This document shows, one piece after another, positions 34,138-42,600 of a DNA stretch of 64,000 nucleotides. The notes beneath the pieces are model-generated. The model was not told the DNA's origin. It searched no databases and saw nothing but the letters and a program-made list of their open reading frames with translations. The position numbers and the translations under genes were made by a program. The first letter of the stretch is position 1. The number at the start of each line of letters is the position of its first letter. The stretch is taken from the NCBI GenBank assembly GCA_017309115.1, contig JAFLEF010000001.1:1-64000 (forward strand), in the 5' to 3' direction. This DNA is from Verrucomicrobiota bacterium. Lineage in GTDB: Bacteria; Verrucomicrobiota; Verrucomicrobiia; Limisphaerales; UBA9464.

Positions 34138-36993
34138 GTGGTCACCGCCAAGACGCAGTATAGTCTCCGAAATGCCGAGAGCTATTTCGCGGAACACCTA
34201 TGCGTTGGGGACTACTATGAGGAGGGTCAGCGGGTGGCTGGTGAATGGTTCGGACAGGCGGCTACTCGGCTGGGCTTATCCGGGAAAGTCCTCGCCACGG
34301 ATTTTCGAGCGCTGTGTGAAAACCAAAACCCGTCCAACGAAGAGACCCTGACTGTCCGGCTGAAGACCACGCGAACGGAAGACGGGCAGACCACGGCCAA
34401 TCGACGGATCTTCTACGACTTTACCTTCTCGCCGCCTAAATCTGTTTCGCTGGTTGCCCTCCTGGCGGGCGACTCGCGAATCGAAGCCGCACATCAACGA
34501 GCGGTCCATTCGGTGTTGGGTGAGTTTGAGGCGTTCGCTGCGACTCGGATTCGTCGGGGTGGAACTCGCTCTCATCGGACCACTGGCAATTTCGCCGCCG
34601 CCCTGTTCACCCACGACACATCCCGCGCGCTGGACCCCCACCTGCACACCCACTGCATCGTGTTCAACGCGACCTTCGACCCGGTCGAGAAGCGCTGGAA
34701 AGCTCTGGAGAACCACGAATTGCTGAGGTCCCGGCGGTTTGCCGAGAATGCCTACTACCACGAGCTGGCCAAAGCGCTTCGGAAATGCGGCTACACGATT
34801 CGAAATCGTGCCCGGGGTGACTTCGAAATCGAAGGGGTTACCGACGATCTTTGCGCCCGGTTCTCCAAACGGCATGCGCAAATTGACCAATCCTTGGCCG
34901 CAATCCTCCAGAACCGGCCCGAGCTGGGAGGGATCAATTTGAAGGACCTACGGGAACGATTAGCTGAGGCGGAGCGTGCTCGAAAGCAACAGACGTTGTC
35001 CCGGCCAGAACTGCGGACCCTTTGGGATGGTCAGATAACAGCCGCCGAACGCGAACAGCTCCGCAAATTGACGGTCGGCCCAGATTCCAATCGCCCAAGG
35101 AGTGTCATGACACTGACCGAGGGTGTCCGTTGGGCAGAGGACCATTTGTTCGACCGCAATTCCGTGGTACCCGAATGTCAGGTCTGGCAAGAAGCGCTGG
35201 GGCGGATGCGGGGCGAGGAGTTCTCGATAGCAGAACTCAAGGAGACAACTCGGCGGCGCGGATACATCCGGGACGCCGCCTACCCGGGTGACGTGACGCT
35301 TCGAGACGTACTCCTCCGGGAATGGGAAATCATCCGGATCGCGAAGGAAGGCGTTGGCGAGGTTCCTGCCTTGGTCGAAGCGCCCCGGATAAGCCACTCG
35401 GAATTGGACGATGAACAACGAAATGCTCTCGACCGGCTGCTTTGTTCCACGAACACGGTGACGCTGTTCCGAGGTGGCGCCGGCACTGGGAAGAGCTTCG
35501 TTCTTCGGCGGCTGGTTGAGGAGGTCCGGCAAACGGATCGGGCCGTCGTGGTGCTGGCTCCGCAGCGGCAGCAAGTCGTGGAAATGGAGCAATCCGGGTT
35601 TCCCTCGCCCAAAACGGTCGCCAGCTTTCTGCAGCGGAAAGAACTACCCCAAGGCGCATTGGTGGTGGTGGATGAGGCCGGCCAAATCGGCGGCCGACAG
35701 ATGCTGGACCTGCTTCGTTTGGCTCGCCAAAGCAACGCCCGGGTCCTCCTTTCGGGTGACAGCCGACAACACGGCCCGGTGGAAGCTTCCGACGCCTTGG
35801 TTGCCATAGAAAAGCACTCCGGACTACGCCCGGTCGAACTGCACTCGATTCGCCGGCAAGATCCCGCTTTGGGCCGCGATGAAATCGAAAGGCAACAGAT
35901 CCGAGAGTATCGCAAGGCTGTCGAGGCGGCGGCGAACGGGAAACTGGCGGACTCGTTTGCGAGATTGGACGCTGCTGGATCGGTCATCTCCTGCGGTTTA
36001 GACAATCAGGCGGACAAGCTCTCGGAGGAATACCTCCGAATCCGGGAACAGAGCGCCTCGGCGGTCGTTGTTTCCCAAACCTGGGCAGAGGTTCACCGGC
36101 TCAACGCTTCAATCCGGGATGCCCTCAAGTCCAAGGGCCTGCTCGGGAATTCAGACACGGTCGTTGAGTCGTTGGACAAGCTCGACCTCACGAACGCCCA
36201 AAAACGCGACGAACGCTTCTACCCGCCCGAGGCCATCATCGTCTTCAACCAGAAGGTGCGGGACGCTGAACCGGGGAAGCCTGGCAAACTCGCCGGTATC
36301 GTCTCCAACGGAGTTCTCGTCGAGGTCGATGGCGTGTTTGTGACGGTCCAAAACCGCCTCCTGGACCGAATCACGGTCTGCTTGCCTCGCCAATTACCCA
36401 TCGCAGACGGTGACCGACTCCACTTGAAGGCAAATCGCGCGCTGGCCTCGGGCTCTCGAGTCACCAACGGCGAATTAGTCACCGTAAAGGCGGTAGAAGG
36501 CGACGGACGAATTGCCCTCACGGACGGACGAATCTTGGACTTGGGCTTTCGGGAATTCCAACCCGGCTACGCGGTCACGTCCTACGGCTCCCAAGGCAAG
36601 ACCGTGGACTACGTCCTGTTCTCCGACTCGACCATCAAGGCCGCCACCAACGCCCAGCAGTGGTACGTCAGCATCTCCCGAGGCCGCCGCGGCATCCGAA
36701 TCTTCACCTCGGACAAGGACCAACTCCGCGAAAACCTCGTCCGTTCAGGCCATCGACCGTTGGCCCTCGATCTTGCCGGCGGTCTCCCTCGTCCGGGTCG
36801 CCGCGACGTTTGGCACCGATTGCGCGGCTACCTACTGCGCTTCGGAAAAAGGGCTGCCGACCGCTTCATCCGAATCAAATCCATTCACCGTCGAAAGAAC
36901 CGTCAACCACCAGTAATCCATGAACACAAAGCTACCCGAGTGCTGGGCGAGCGACCCCAACGCTCGCGGAGTCAGAATCGAAGTGTCGTCTGA
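34138..36993 (+). CDS. MobF-family relaxase with C-terminal helicase (TrwC/TraI-like)
   Basis: 951 residues with a GTG start. The relaxase domain (~1-300) has candidate catalytic tyrosines Y16 and Y26/Y27 and the histidine metal triad in FTHDTSRALDPHLHTHCIVF (H159, H168, H170, H172). The helicase part (~420-900) is of the RecD/TraI type, with Walker A GGAGTGKS near 447, Walker B VVVDEAGQIGG and C-terminal TSYGSQGKT motifs. It nicks the origin and unwinds the strand during transfer. The next gene overlaps its last 25 codons. Its length matches known members. Confidence 0.93.
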   Translation: MVTAKTQYSLRNAESYFAEHLCVGDYYEEGQRVAGEWFGQAATRLGLSGKVLATDFRALCENQNPSNEETLTVRLKTTRTEDGQTTANRRIFYDFTFSPPKSVSLVALLAGDSRIEAAHQRAVHSVLGEFEAFAATRIRRGGTRSHRTTGNFAAALFTHDTSRALDPHLHTHCIVFNATFDPVEKRWKALENHELLRSRRFAENAYYHELAKALRKCGYTIRNRARGDFEIEGVTDDLCARFSKRHAQIDQSLAAILQNRPELGGINLKDLRERLAEAERARKQQTLSRPELRTLWDGQITAAEREQLRKLTVGPDSNRPRSVMTLTEGVRWAEDHLFDRNSVVPECQVWQEALGRMRGEEFSIAELKETTRRRGYIRDAAYPGDVTLRDVLLREWEIIRIAKEGVGEVPALVEAPRISHSELDDEQRNALDRLLCSTNTVTLFRGGAGTGKSFVLRRLVEEVRQTDRAVVVLAPQRQQVVEMEQSGFPSPKTVASFLQRKELPQGALVVVDEAGQIGGRQMLDLLRLARQSNARVLLSGDSRQHGPVEASDALVAIEKHSGLRPVELHSIRRQDPALGRDEIERQQIREYRKAVEAAANGKLADSFARLDAAGSVISCGLDNQADKLSEEYLRIREQSASAVVVSQTWAEVHRLNASIRDALKSKGLLGNSDTVVESLDKLDLTNAQKRDERFYPPEAIIVFNQKVRDAEPGKPGKLAGIVSNGVLVEVDGVFVTVQNRLLDRITVCLPRQLPIADGDRLHLKANRALASGSRVTNGELVTVKAVEGDGRIALTDGRILDLGFREFQPGYAVTSYGSQGKTVDYVLFSDSTIKAATNAQQWYVSISRGRRGIRIFTSDKDQLRENLVRSGHRPLALDLAGGLPRPGRRDVWHRLRGYLLRFGKRAADRFIRIKSIHRRKNRQPPVIHEHKATRVLGERPQRSRSQNRSVV

Positions 36994-37267
36994 ACTCACG
37001 CTCCTGCTGCCGTTCGATCACTTCCTGTTCTCCGAACTGCATCAAATCAGCGAGGGTCAAAGGCTACGTGCCCTTTTCGTCTCGCACGAGGTGACCCTCA
37101 CCGGCACCGGCCTCCGTCGAATCGAAGTCGCCCTCCAGCGGATGCAATTGTCCTACATCGCCTGCGTGCCAACTCGCTTCCACCCTCCGGTGGCGGACGA
37201 ACAGCCCGTGATTCGGCAGATTGTCGTCACGGAGGCGAAGGACACGGATTCGGGGACCGTAGCCTGA
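36920..37267 (+). CDS. Small hypothetical protein overlapping the relaxase end
   Basis: 115 residues. It opens MNTKLPECWASDPNARGVRI and has a beta-rich middle (LTLLLPFDHFLFSEL) and hydrophilic C-terminus. It overlaps the relaxase by 74 bases in another frame, so translation may be coupled. The role is unknown, perhaps accessory to transfer. Confidence 0.5.
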   Translation: MNTKLPECWASDPNARGVRIEVSSELTLLLPFDHFLFSELHQISEGQRLRALFVSHEVTLTGTGLRRIEVALQRMQLSYIACVPTRFHPPVADEQPVIRQIVVTEAKDTDSGTVA

Positions 37268-37665
37268 GTTTATCCGAATCGTCCGCCGGCACGTGACCAC
37301 TCCGCCGTTACCCGCGTTGCACTCACGAGGAACGCAGACGCCGTAGCTCCGAAGGCTCGCCTGCCGACCCGGCGCGTAGATTCTCATTCTGCAATCGTGA
37401 AACATGGTGACTGGGGGGTTGACACGAACCTGACGCAGCCGGTGGAGGAGAATCACGCTAGTTAGTTCGGCAGGATCACTGCCACGACTGTCTGAAGTTG
37501 CCGCAAGTAATCGTGATGAAACCACGATCACCGAGAAGCCTGATGCCTCAACCCATTTGAGCGCCCGCCTCGCTGCCGCGGCCTGACCCCCTGATCAAAC
37601 GACTCAAACGACTTTCCGGACTCAAATCCCTCAAAGCAATTGAGGCGGACCGGAACGCGTGGCAA
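37268..37665. other. Gene-free junction between the mobilisation module and the metal island
   Basis: No supportable gene. A short hairpin at 37629-37645 (CCTCAA-agcaa-TTGAGG) lies just past the end of the minus-strand gene and could help termination, though no T-tract follows. I see no tRNA or clear attachment site. Confidence 0.4.
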
Positions 37666-37986
37666 TTACTTTTTGGCGGCGTCCTGCTTCTTAACCTCTT
37701 CAGCGAGTTTGGTCAGATACTTCTTGGGTTCCTTCTTGAAATCCTTCACGCAGTTCTTGCAGCAAAACTTCATGGTTTGGCCTTCATAAACCATCTCAAA
37801 TGGCGTCATTCCACTGCCTTCGAACTTCTCGTCGGAAACGACACAGAACTTCAGTGGATAGGGTGTGGCCTTGACGGGCTCAGCGGCGGCAGGCGCGCGA
37901 GCAGGTTGCTCGTCCGCTTGAACCATGGCCTGGGTGCTTAAGCCGAGCAGGAAAGCAAAGGCGAGCAGGTATTTTCGTGTATTCAT
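37666..37986 (-). CDS. Exported YHS/TRASH-like cysteine protein
   Basis: 106 residues with a signal peptide (YLLAFAFLLGLSTQAMVQA). The mature part carries YPLKFCVVSDEKF and MKFCCKNCVKDFKKEP, so Cys before a turn plus CCxxC, as in YHS/TRASH metal-binding folds. It should bind a soft metal such as Cu in the periplasm. It belongs to a local family of such proteins; the closest relatives are the two-repeat protein in the right arm and the lipoprotein next door. It is the last gene of the left arm. Confidence 0.75.
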   Translation of the reverse strand: MNTRKYLLAFAFLLGLSTQAMVQADEQPARAPAAAEPVKATPYPLKFCVVSDEKFEGSGMTPFEMVYEGQTMKFCCKNCVKDFKKEPKKYLTKLAEEVKKQDAAKK

Positions 37987-38046
37987 GCTGGTGACTTGTT
38001 TGTGAGTTGATGTGTGCGAAACCCGGATGCAGGAGAGCCAAGATGT

Positions 38047-38337
38047 TCACTTCGAGGCGGCCAGCTTGGTGAGGTATTTCGTCGGGTCTTTGTCGAAATC
38101 CTTCCGGCAGTCCTGGCAGCAAAGTTTGATCTCCTGGCCCTGGTAAACGAAGACGACGGGCGTCCCATGGTCGAAGGCGTCGTCGGAGACGATGCATTTT
38201 GTGAGCGGATACGGCTTCACGTCGGCCATGGTTGAGCCGTGGTTCATGCCGGCATGCTGGTCGGATTGGCAGCCGACGATGCTGAATGCGACGACTCCGG
38301 CGAATGCCGTGAGGAGGAGGATTTTTGCGGATTTCAT
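38047..38337 (-). CDS. YHS/TRASH-like lipoprotein
   Basis: 96 residues with a lipoprotein signal (VVAFSIVGC, acylated Cys). The single domain reads YPLTKCIVSDDAFDHG and IKLCCQDCRKDFDKDP. It is almost identical over this core to the right-arm lipoprotein 17 kb away, indicating a duplication. It is probably a periplasmic-facing metal binder anchored in the membrane. It lies 51 bases after the sigma factor gene and may be one of its targets. Confidence 0.78.
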   Translation of the reverse strand: MKSAKILLLTAFAGVVAFSIVGCQSDQHAGMNHGSTMADVKPYPLTKCIVSDDAFDHGTPVVFVYQGQEIKLCCQDCRKDFDKDPTKYLTKLAASK

Positions 38338-38388
38338 ATGTGGTGCTCTGTTTGTTACCGAGGAGCCGCCGGTGTGGCGGCAAAGGAG

Positions 38389-38982
38389 TCAAGTCGCGGC
38401 CAGCCATCGCGTGAGACGTGGTCGGAGCTGCTGGCGGGCGCGATAAAGGCGTGATTCGACCGCCTTGACGGTCGTCTTGAGGATGGTTGCGGCTTCGGCG
38501 ACAGAACGGTCTTCCAGTTCACACAGCACGATGGCCTCCCGGAGATCATCGGGTAGTTCCGAGAGGGCTTGGCGAACGGCTGCGTGTTGTTCTCCACTTT
38601 GGGCGTGATCGGCGGGATTTCCACCCGGTGCGGGTAGCGAATCGGCCATGCTCGGACCATCATTCTGCCCGCCCGAATCCAAAGGCACCTCCGGTCGTCG
38701 CGAGCGGCTGCGCAAATGATTCCGGGCGAGATTGCCGCCAATGGTGAACAGCCATGTCGAGAACCGCTGCCCCAACTTGAAATCGGTGCGGTGCTGATAA
38801 ACACGGACGAACGTCTCTTGCGCCAGGTCATTCGCGGCATCGTGGTCGCCGATAAAGCGGCACAGAAACCCGAATAAGGAACTGGCATGCCGCTCCATCA
38901 GCGAATTGAGCGCGGCGTCGTGGCCCGCCGCGAGCCGCGCCATGTCCGCTTGGTCGAGGACATCCGTTTCATCGGCGCTCAT
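38389..38982 (-). CDS. ECF sigma factor, CnrH-like (left arm)
   Basis: 197 residues from an ATG overlapping the sensor-gene stop as ATGA. Region 2 (LFGFLCRFIGDHDAANDLAQ, FSTWLFTIGGNLARNHL) and region 4 (LPDDLREAIVLCELEDRSV, ETRLYRARQQL-like AVESRLYRARQQL) are both present. It is the third gene of a membrane protein-sensor-sigma module like cnrYXH. When metal binds the sensor, it should be released to transcribe the metal genes. A longer frame begins upstream, but its extra residues are Arg/Ala filler. Confidence 0.85.
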   Translation of the reverse strand: MSADETDVLDQADMARLAAGHDAALNSLMERHASSLFGFLCRFIGDHDAANDLAQETFVRVYQHRTDFKLGQRFSTWLFTIGGNLARNHLRSRSRRPEVPLDSGGQNDGPSMADSLPAPGGNPADHAQSGEQHAAVRQALSELPDDLREAIVLCELEDRSVAEAATILKTTVKAVESRLYRARQQLRPRLTRWLAAT

Positions 38983-39455
38983 GGGTGGGTCATCTTGTCC
39001 TCGAACGGCAGGTGCAGCCCGAGCGTCAGACGCTGCATCTCGGCGAGGTAACGCGCTCCCTGCTCGTCGGGCATCGTCCGCGAGACGTCTTGAAAGTGAC
39101 GGAGCATCTGCGCCTGACACTCGGCACGGAGAGCGGCGACTTCGCCGAGCTTGCGCTCCACCGCGGGAGTGATGTTCGTCGCTCCTTTCAACGATTCCGT
39201 CAGTTCACGGTCCTTGGCTGCGATTCGAGCGCACATTTCCTCGCACTTCGGTAGATAACCTGCGTGCAGCGGGCGAATGCGCGCGAGGTCGGCGTCGGTC
39301 AGGTGGAACTCGCGGCACAACCAACTAAGATCGTCAGTCGAACGGAGGGCGGTGGCGACCCGCGTACGTGATGCCATCCAGTAGCAGGCAACGGACATCG
39401 CGCCGCCAACCAAAAGCGCGAGTAGCAGTAAACCAAGCGGACGCAGGTTCCTCAT
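38979..39455 (-). CDS. Periplasmic metal sensor, CnrX-like (left arm)
   Basis: 158 residues. An N-terminal membrane helix (LGLLLLALLVGGAMSVACYWM) anchors a helical hairpin domain of the Metal_resist type. LHAGYLPKCEEMC gives conserved His and two Cys, and the later MLRHFQDVSRTM gives His and Met. CnrX-like sensors bind Ni/Co or other metals in the periplasm and signal to the anti-sigma. It overlaps both neighbours by 4 bases (ATGA). The metal specificity is not predictable here, but the surroundings suggest copper or silver. Confidence 0.75.
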   Translation of the reverse strand: MRNLRPLGLLLLALLVGGAMSVACYWMASRTRVATALRSTDDLSWLCREFHLTDADLARIRPLHAGYLPKCEEMCARIAAKDRELTESLKGATNITPAVERKLGEVAALRAECQAQMLRHFQDVSRTMPDEQGARYLAEMQRLTLGLHLPFEDKMTHP

Positions 39456-39784
39456 GGTGCGGCTCGATGAAACGGGCTAACAGCGGCGACATAGCGCGTT
39501 TGGTCGGCCTGATGCACTTGCCTCTCACCGTCCCGGATTCCAAGTAGAGCGCCGGCCAGCATCATCGCGGCAAGTCCGGCGGTAGCGTACGCCGGACGCA
39601 GAACCTGGCGAACGAACCCGTTCAGCCACGCGAAGGGAGAAGCCGCCTCTGGAAGCCGTTCCGCGTACTCCAGACGTCGCCAGACATTTTCTTGAAAGTG
39701 CGGTGGCAAAGTCGGAGACGGGTGCGCTGCACGCAGCAACGCACGCAGCCTCGGGTCATCAGCGTTGGGAGCGGGAGGATTCAT
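39452..39784 (-). CDS. Membrane anti-sigma factor, CnrY-like (left arm)
   Basis: 110 residues, first gene of the module. A cytoplasmic N-terminal part (HPSPTLPPHFQENVWRRLEY) would clamp the sigma factor, and one membrane helix follows (YATAGLAAMMLAGALLGI) with a short periplasmic tail. It overlaps the sensor gene by 4 bases. Homology is inferred from topology and module order; the PPHFQENVWRRLE block is shared with the right-arm copy (PPRFQEQVWRRIE). Confidence 0.7.
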   Translation of the reverse strand: MNPPAPNADDPRLRALLRAAHPSPTLPPHFQENVWRRLEYAERLPEAASPFAWLNGFVRQVLRPAYATAGLAAMMLAGALLGIRDGERQVHQADQTRYVAAVSPFHRAAP

Positions 39785-39830
39785 GTGGAAAAGAGGCGGC
39801 GGGCCGTGCCCACCGCCATTGCGCCGAGGG

Positions 39831-40109
39831 CTAGTTGCAGCAGGACATGCGGCCTTCGCCCTTCTTCGCCTTGCAGTGTGTCTTGGCGTCGGTGCTCGTG
39901 GTATTCGCGTTCTGTGGCGCGGTGGACCCGCAATGCATGTTTCCCGAGGCCGAGCTGGTGGCCGTCGGCGCCGTTTGACGGGTGTCAGTGACTACTCGCG
40001 GCGCATTGGCCGCCGCCCGGGGTGAGAGCACCGCCTGGCCGGCGATGGAGGAAAGCACAACCGCAGCGGTGGCGAAAGCGAGGGTCATGGCCACTTTAAA
40101 GGTCTTCAT
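39831..40109 (-). CDS. Small exported protein with C-terminal cysteine cluster
   Basis: 92 residues. The signal peptide (VAMTLAFATAAVVLSSIAG) is followed by a Thr/Ala/Ser-rich linker, MHCG, THCKAKKG and a MSCCN end. Four or more cysteines and nearby His suggest metal binding in the periplasm. It lies upstream of the anti-sigma gene on the same strand. No known family. Confidence 0.55.
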   Translation of the reverse strand: MKTFKVAMTLAFATAAVVLSSIAGQAVLSPRAAANAPRVVTDTRQTAPTATSSASGNMHCGSTAPQNANTTSTDAKTHCKAKKGEGRMSCCN

Positions 40110-40229
40110 AATGTTTTGCGTTTAATCCGTTTCGTTTGTAGCAGGCGCCGAACCGTTCGTCGCCCTTCTCCCTTGCTTACCCCGACGGAACGAAAACCCC
40201 GCAAGATAATTTCGGATGGGTTTACGCGA

Positions 40230-40848
40230 TCAAAAGACGACCACGAATTGCCCATCGTCACGGGTGTACGCCGCCGGAAAGCTCCAGACCGGCAGACCCG
40301 GTTGAGTTGAGATTTCGCCGCTTGGAATGCCGTTTGCATCGAGGGTCCGCCACGCCACAGAGCCACCCTTCTGCCAGCCGGTGCCCACGGCCCAAGCGCA
40401 CAATGCTTCGCCCGAGCGTTGACCGTGAGCACCGGATGCTTGCTGCGGTCGCCGGCGGACACGGGTGTTACCGAGGACGCCTCACGCGATTCCGGCAGGA
40501 CCGTGGCCGCTTGAACCTGACCCTTCGTTTCCCACGCGGCAAGGACACCGTGGGAGCCGTCCACCAGCGACGCGCTGCTCATGGGGCACGAGCCGGTGGG
40601 CCAGGGGTCGGTCAAAACTTGCGAGAACGTCGCGCCTTGGTCGGACGACCGTGGGGAAGTTTTTGATAGAACACGTCGCAGGCCTGCGGCTCTCCCTGCA
40701 GCCAGACGAGATGGACGTTCCCGCCGTCGTCGGTAAGGGCAAGCGGCTGCATCGCACCCTGCAGAAGCCGCTGCACTTCCACCGCCCCGAAGATGGCGGG
40801 CACCGTCAAAACCCAAAGGAGCGATAGCCAAAGGAGGTTTCGTTTCAT
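40230..40848 (-). pseudogene. Decayed BNR-repeat (sialidase-like) exported protein
   Basis: A remnant of the intact right-arm BNR protein. The start gives MKRNLLWLSLLW and VHLVWLQGEPQACDVFYQKL (parallel to VHLIYLTGEAKASDIIYRRR). A large internal deletion follows, and then in another frame FSQVLTDPWPTGSCPMSSA and LAAWETKGQV, and finally a GQFVVVF ending. The middle ~190 codons, including the CGCC cluster, are missing. It cannot give a full protein. Confidence 0.72.
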
Positions 40849-40850
40849 GG

Positions 40851-41108
40851 TCAGGGAGAGGGATTCAATCGTTGGCTTGGGCGCGGAGGAACAATGCGGG
40901 CGCATTGATTCAAGTGAGTTTGTTGCGCCGGACGACGCCTTCGAAGAAAGGTAGCCCGGTGAAGTAGTTCCGGCGTGAACCAGGTCACCCGCGCTTCGGC
41001 GGCTGGGAGGTTATCGATGGCCCGCAAAGCCTGAACCGCGACCGTGGAAGCCACCGCCGAGACAGGTGCCATGGCGGCAGCGACGAGCAGATGTCTCAGT
41101 GCTTTCAT
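40851..41108 (-). CDS. Doubtful small exported protein
   Basis: 85 residues with a signal-like start (LLVAAAMAPVSAVAS), then a Thr/Arg-rich stretch and RRRRPAQQ. The C-terminal half looks non-coding, so it may be a remnant. It lies between the multicopper oxidase and the BNR relic. Confidence 0.3.
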   Translation of the reverse strand: MKALRHLLVAAAMAPVSAVASTVAVQALRAIDNLPAAEARVTWFTPELLHRATFLRRRRPAQQTHLNQCARIVPPRPSQRLNPSP

Positions 41109-41124
41109 TCAATAGCTTGCGTCA

Positions 41125-42594
41125 TCAAGAACCTACCTTGGTCAGGGAGGTACCCGGCCCGCACACCGGGTCGCTAGCCTTTCCGGGCGTGAGTGACGCG
41201 GTGGGCAAGTCCTTCGGCAATTCGATGCCGTCACGCTTCAAATCTTCGACCGGAGCGAGGCTGGCGAGTGTGCCGGGAGGTGACTGGTACCAGCCGGGGT
41301 CGGAACCGTCGGCTGGCAGTTCCTCGCGCACTTTGAGAATCGTGAACATGCCGCCCATGGTGATGTAGTCGTACTGACCAGGCGCGCCAACCATGGGGGT
41401 CGAGTTCGGTGGAACCTTCATTCCCATGTCGCCCATCTCTCCCATGCCATCCTGACCCATCACCATGTATCCTGGAATCAGTTTCCGAATCTTCCTGGTC
41501 AAACCATCCGTGTTGATGCCGATCAGGTTGCCGAACTTGTGACCCATCTGGGTCATGACGTGGTGAAGCATATGACAATGGATGACCCAGTCTCCTGGCG
41601 CGTCAGCCACAAATTCCACGGTACGGGTGGCGCCGGTCGGCATGAACACAGTGGTTTCGGGCCACTGGCCTGCCTCCGGAATGTCACCTCCGTCTGTGGC
41701 CACGACCTTGAAATTGTAGCCATGCAGGTGGATTGCGTGGTGGCTCATCGTGCTCAGGTTACCCACCCGGATCCGGACGCGTTCGCCCAATTTGGCAAGC
41801 ATTGGGGCGGTGCCGGGAAAACTTCGACCGTTCATCGTGAAGACGTTGAAATCCGTCATTTCATTGGGGTCAGGACGTCGGGCGCCGACCTCAATTTTCC
41901 ATTCGCTCAGCATCATCGCGTAGTCGCGGTCGGGGAGCGGTTGCGCCGGACTCTTCGGATGGATGATGAACATCCCCATCATGCCCAGTTGCATCTGGGT
42001 CATCTCGTCGTGATGCGAGTGGTACATGTAGGTACCATGCTGCCTCAGGGTGAACTCGTATTTGAACGTCTCGCCGGGCTGAATGGCCTTTTGGCTGACA
42101 CCGCCCACGCCATCCATCCCACTAGGCAGCAGGAGGCCGTGCCAGTGAACGGTGGTCGGCGCCGGCAGACGGTTGGTGACGTAGATGCGCACGCGGTCGC
42201 CTTCCACCGCCTCGAAGGTGGGGCCATGGACCCGTCCGCTGTACCCCCAGCAATTGGAGATCAGTCCGGGGGCAAATTCATGGACGACGGGTTCGGCAAT
42301 GAGATGGAATACCTTCACGCCATCGACAATTTTCCAGGGGAGTGTGGCGTTGTTCAGCGTGACCACCGGCCGATAGGGCAGCGTCATGCCCTCGGGTGCG
42401 AAGATCTTGGTCGAACCGTCACTCGTCGGCTTCGGCTCGGCTGCGGAGGTCGCACCGTAGGCCGGCGACGGGTAGCTGTCGGCGGCGCGAAGCCGGGCCA
42501 GTGGCAGACTGCCTTCGGTGAGGAATACGGCGCCGCCGGCAACGGCGCCGGCGCGGGCAAAAAACCCGCGGCGATTCAGACTGGAAGAGTTCAT
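41125..42594 (-). CDS. Multicopper oxidase (left arm)
   Basis: 489 residues with a twin-arginine signal (NRRGFFARAG), so it is exported folded. Copper ligands: TVHWHGL, MYHSHHDE, HAIHLHGYN and the HCHMLHHVM type-1/trinuclear motif. These enzymes oxidise Cu(I) or phenols in the periplasm. A Met/Gly-rich loop late in the protein (MVMGQDGMGEMGDMGM) could be a Cu(I) entry site like that of CueO. It lies 6 bases before the TolC-type gene and in the same direction, so the two are probably co-transcribed. Confidence 0.88.
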   Translation of the reverse strand: MNSSSLNRRGFFARAGAVAGGAVFLTEGSLPLARLRAADSYPSPAYGATSAAEPKPTSDGSTKIFAPEGMTLPYRPVVTLNNATLPWKIVDGVKVFHLIAEPVVHEFAPGLISNCWGYSGRVHGPTFEAVEGDRVRIYVTNRLPAPTTVHWHGLLLPSGMDGVGGVSQKAIQPGETFKYEFTLRQHGTYMYHSHHDEMTQMQLGMMGMFIIHPKSPAQPLPDRDYAMMLSEWKIEVGARRPDPNEMTDFNVFTMNGRSFPGTAPMLAKLGERVRIRVGNLSTMSHHAIHLHGYNFKVVATDGGDIPEAGQWPETTVFMPTGATRTVEFVADAPGDWVIHCHMLHHVMTQMGHKFGNLIGINTDGLTRKIRKLIPGYMVMGQDGMGEMGDMGMKVPPNSTPMVGAPGQYDYITMGGMFTILKVREELPADGSDPGWYQSPPGTLASLAPVEDLKRDGIELPKDLPTASLTPGKASDPVCGPGTSLTKVGS

Positions 42595-42600
42595 GAGAGG

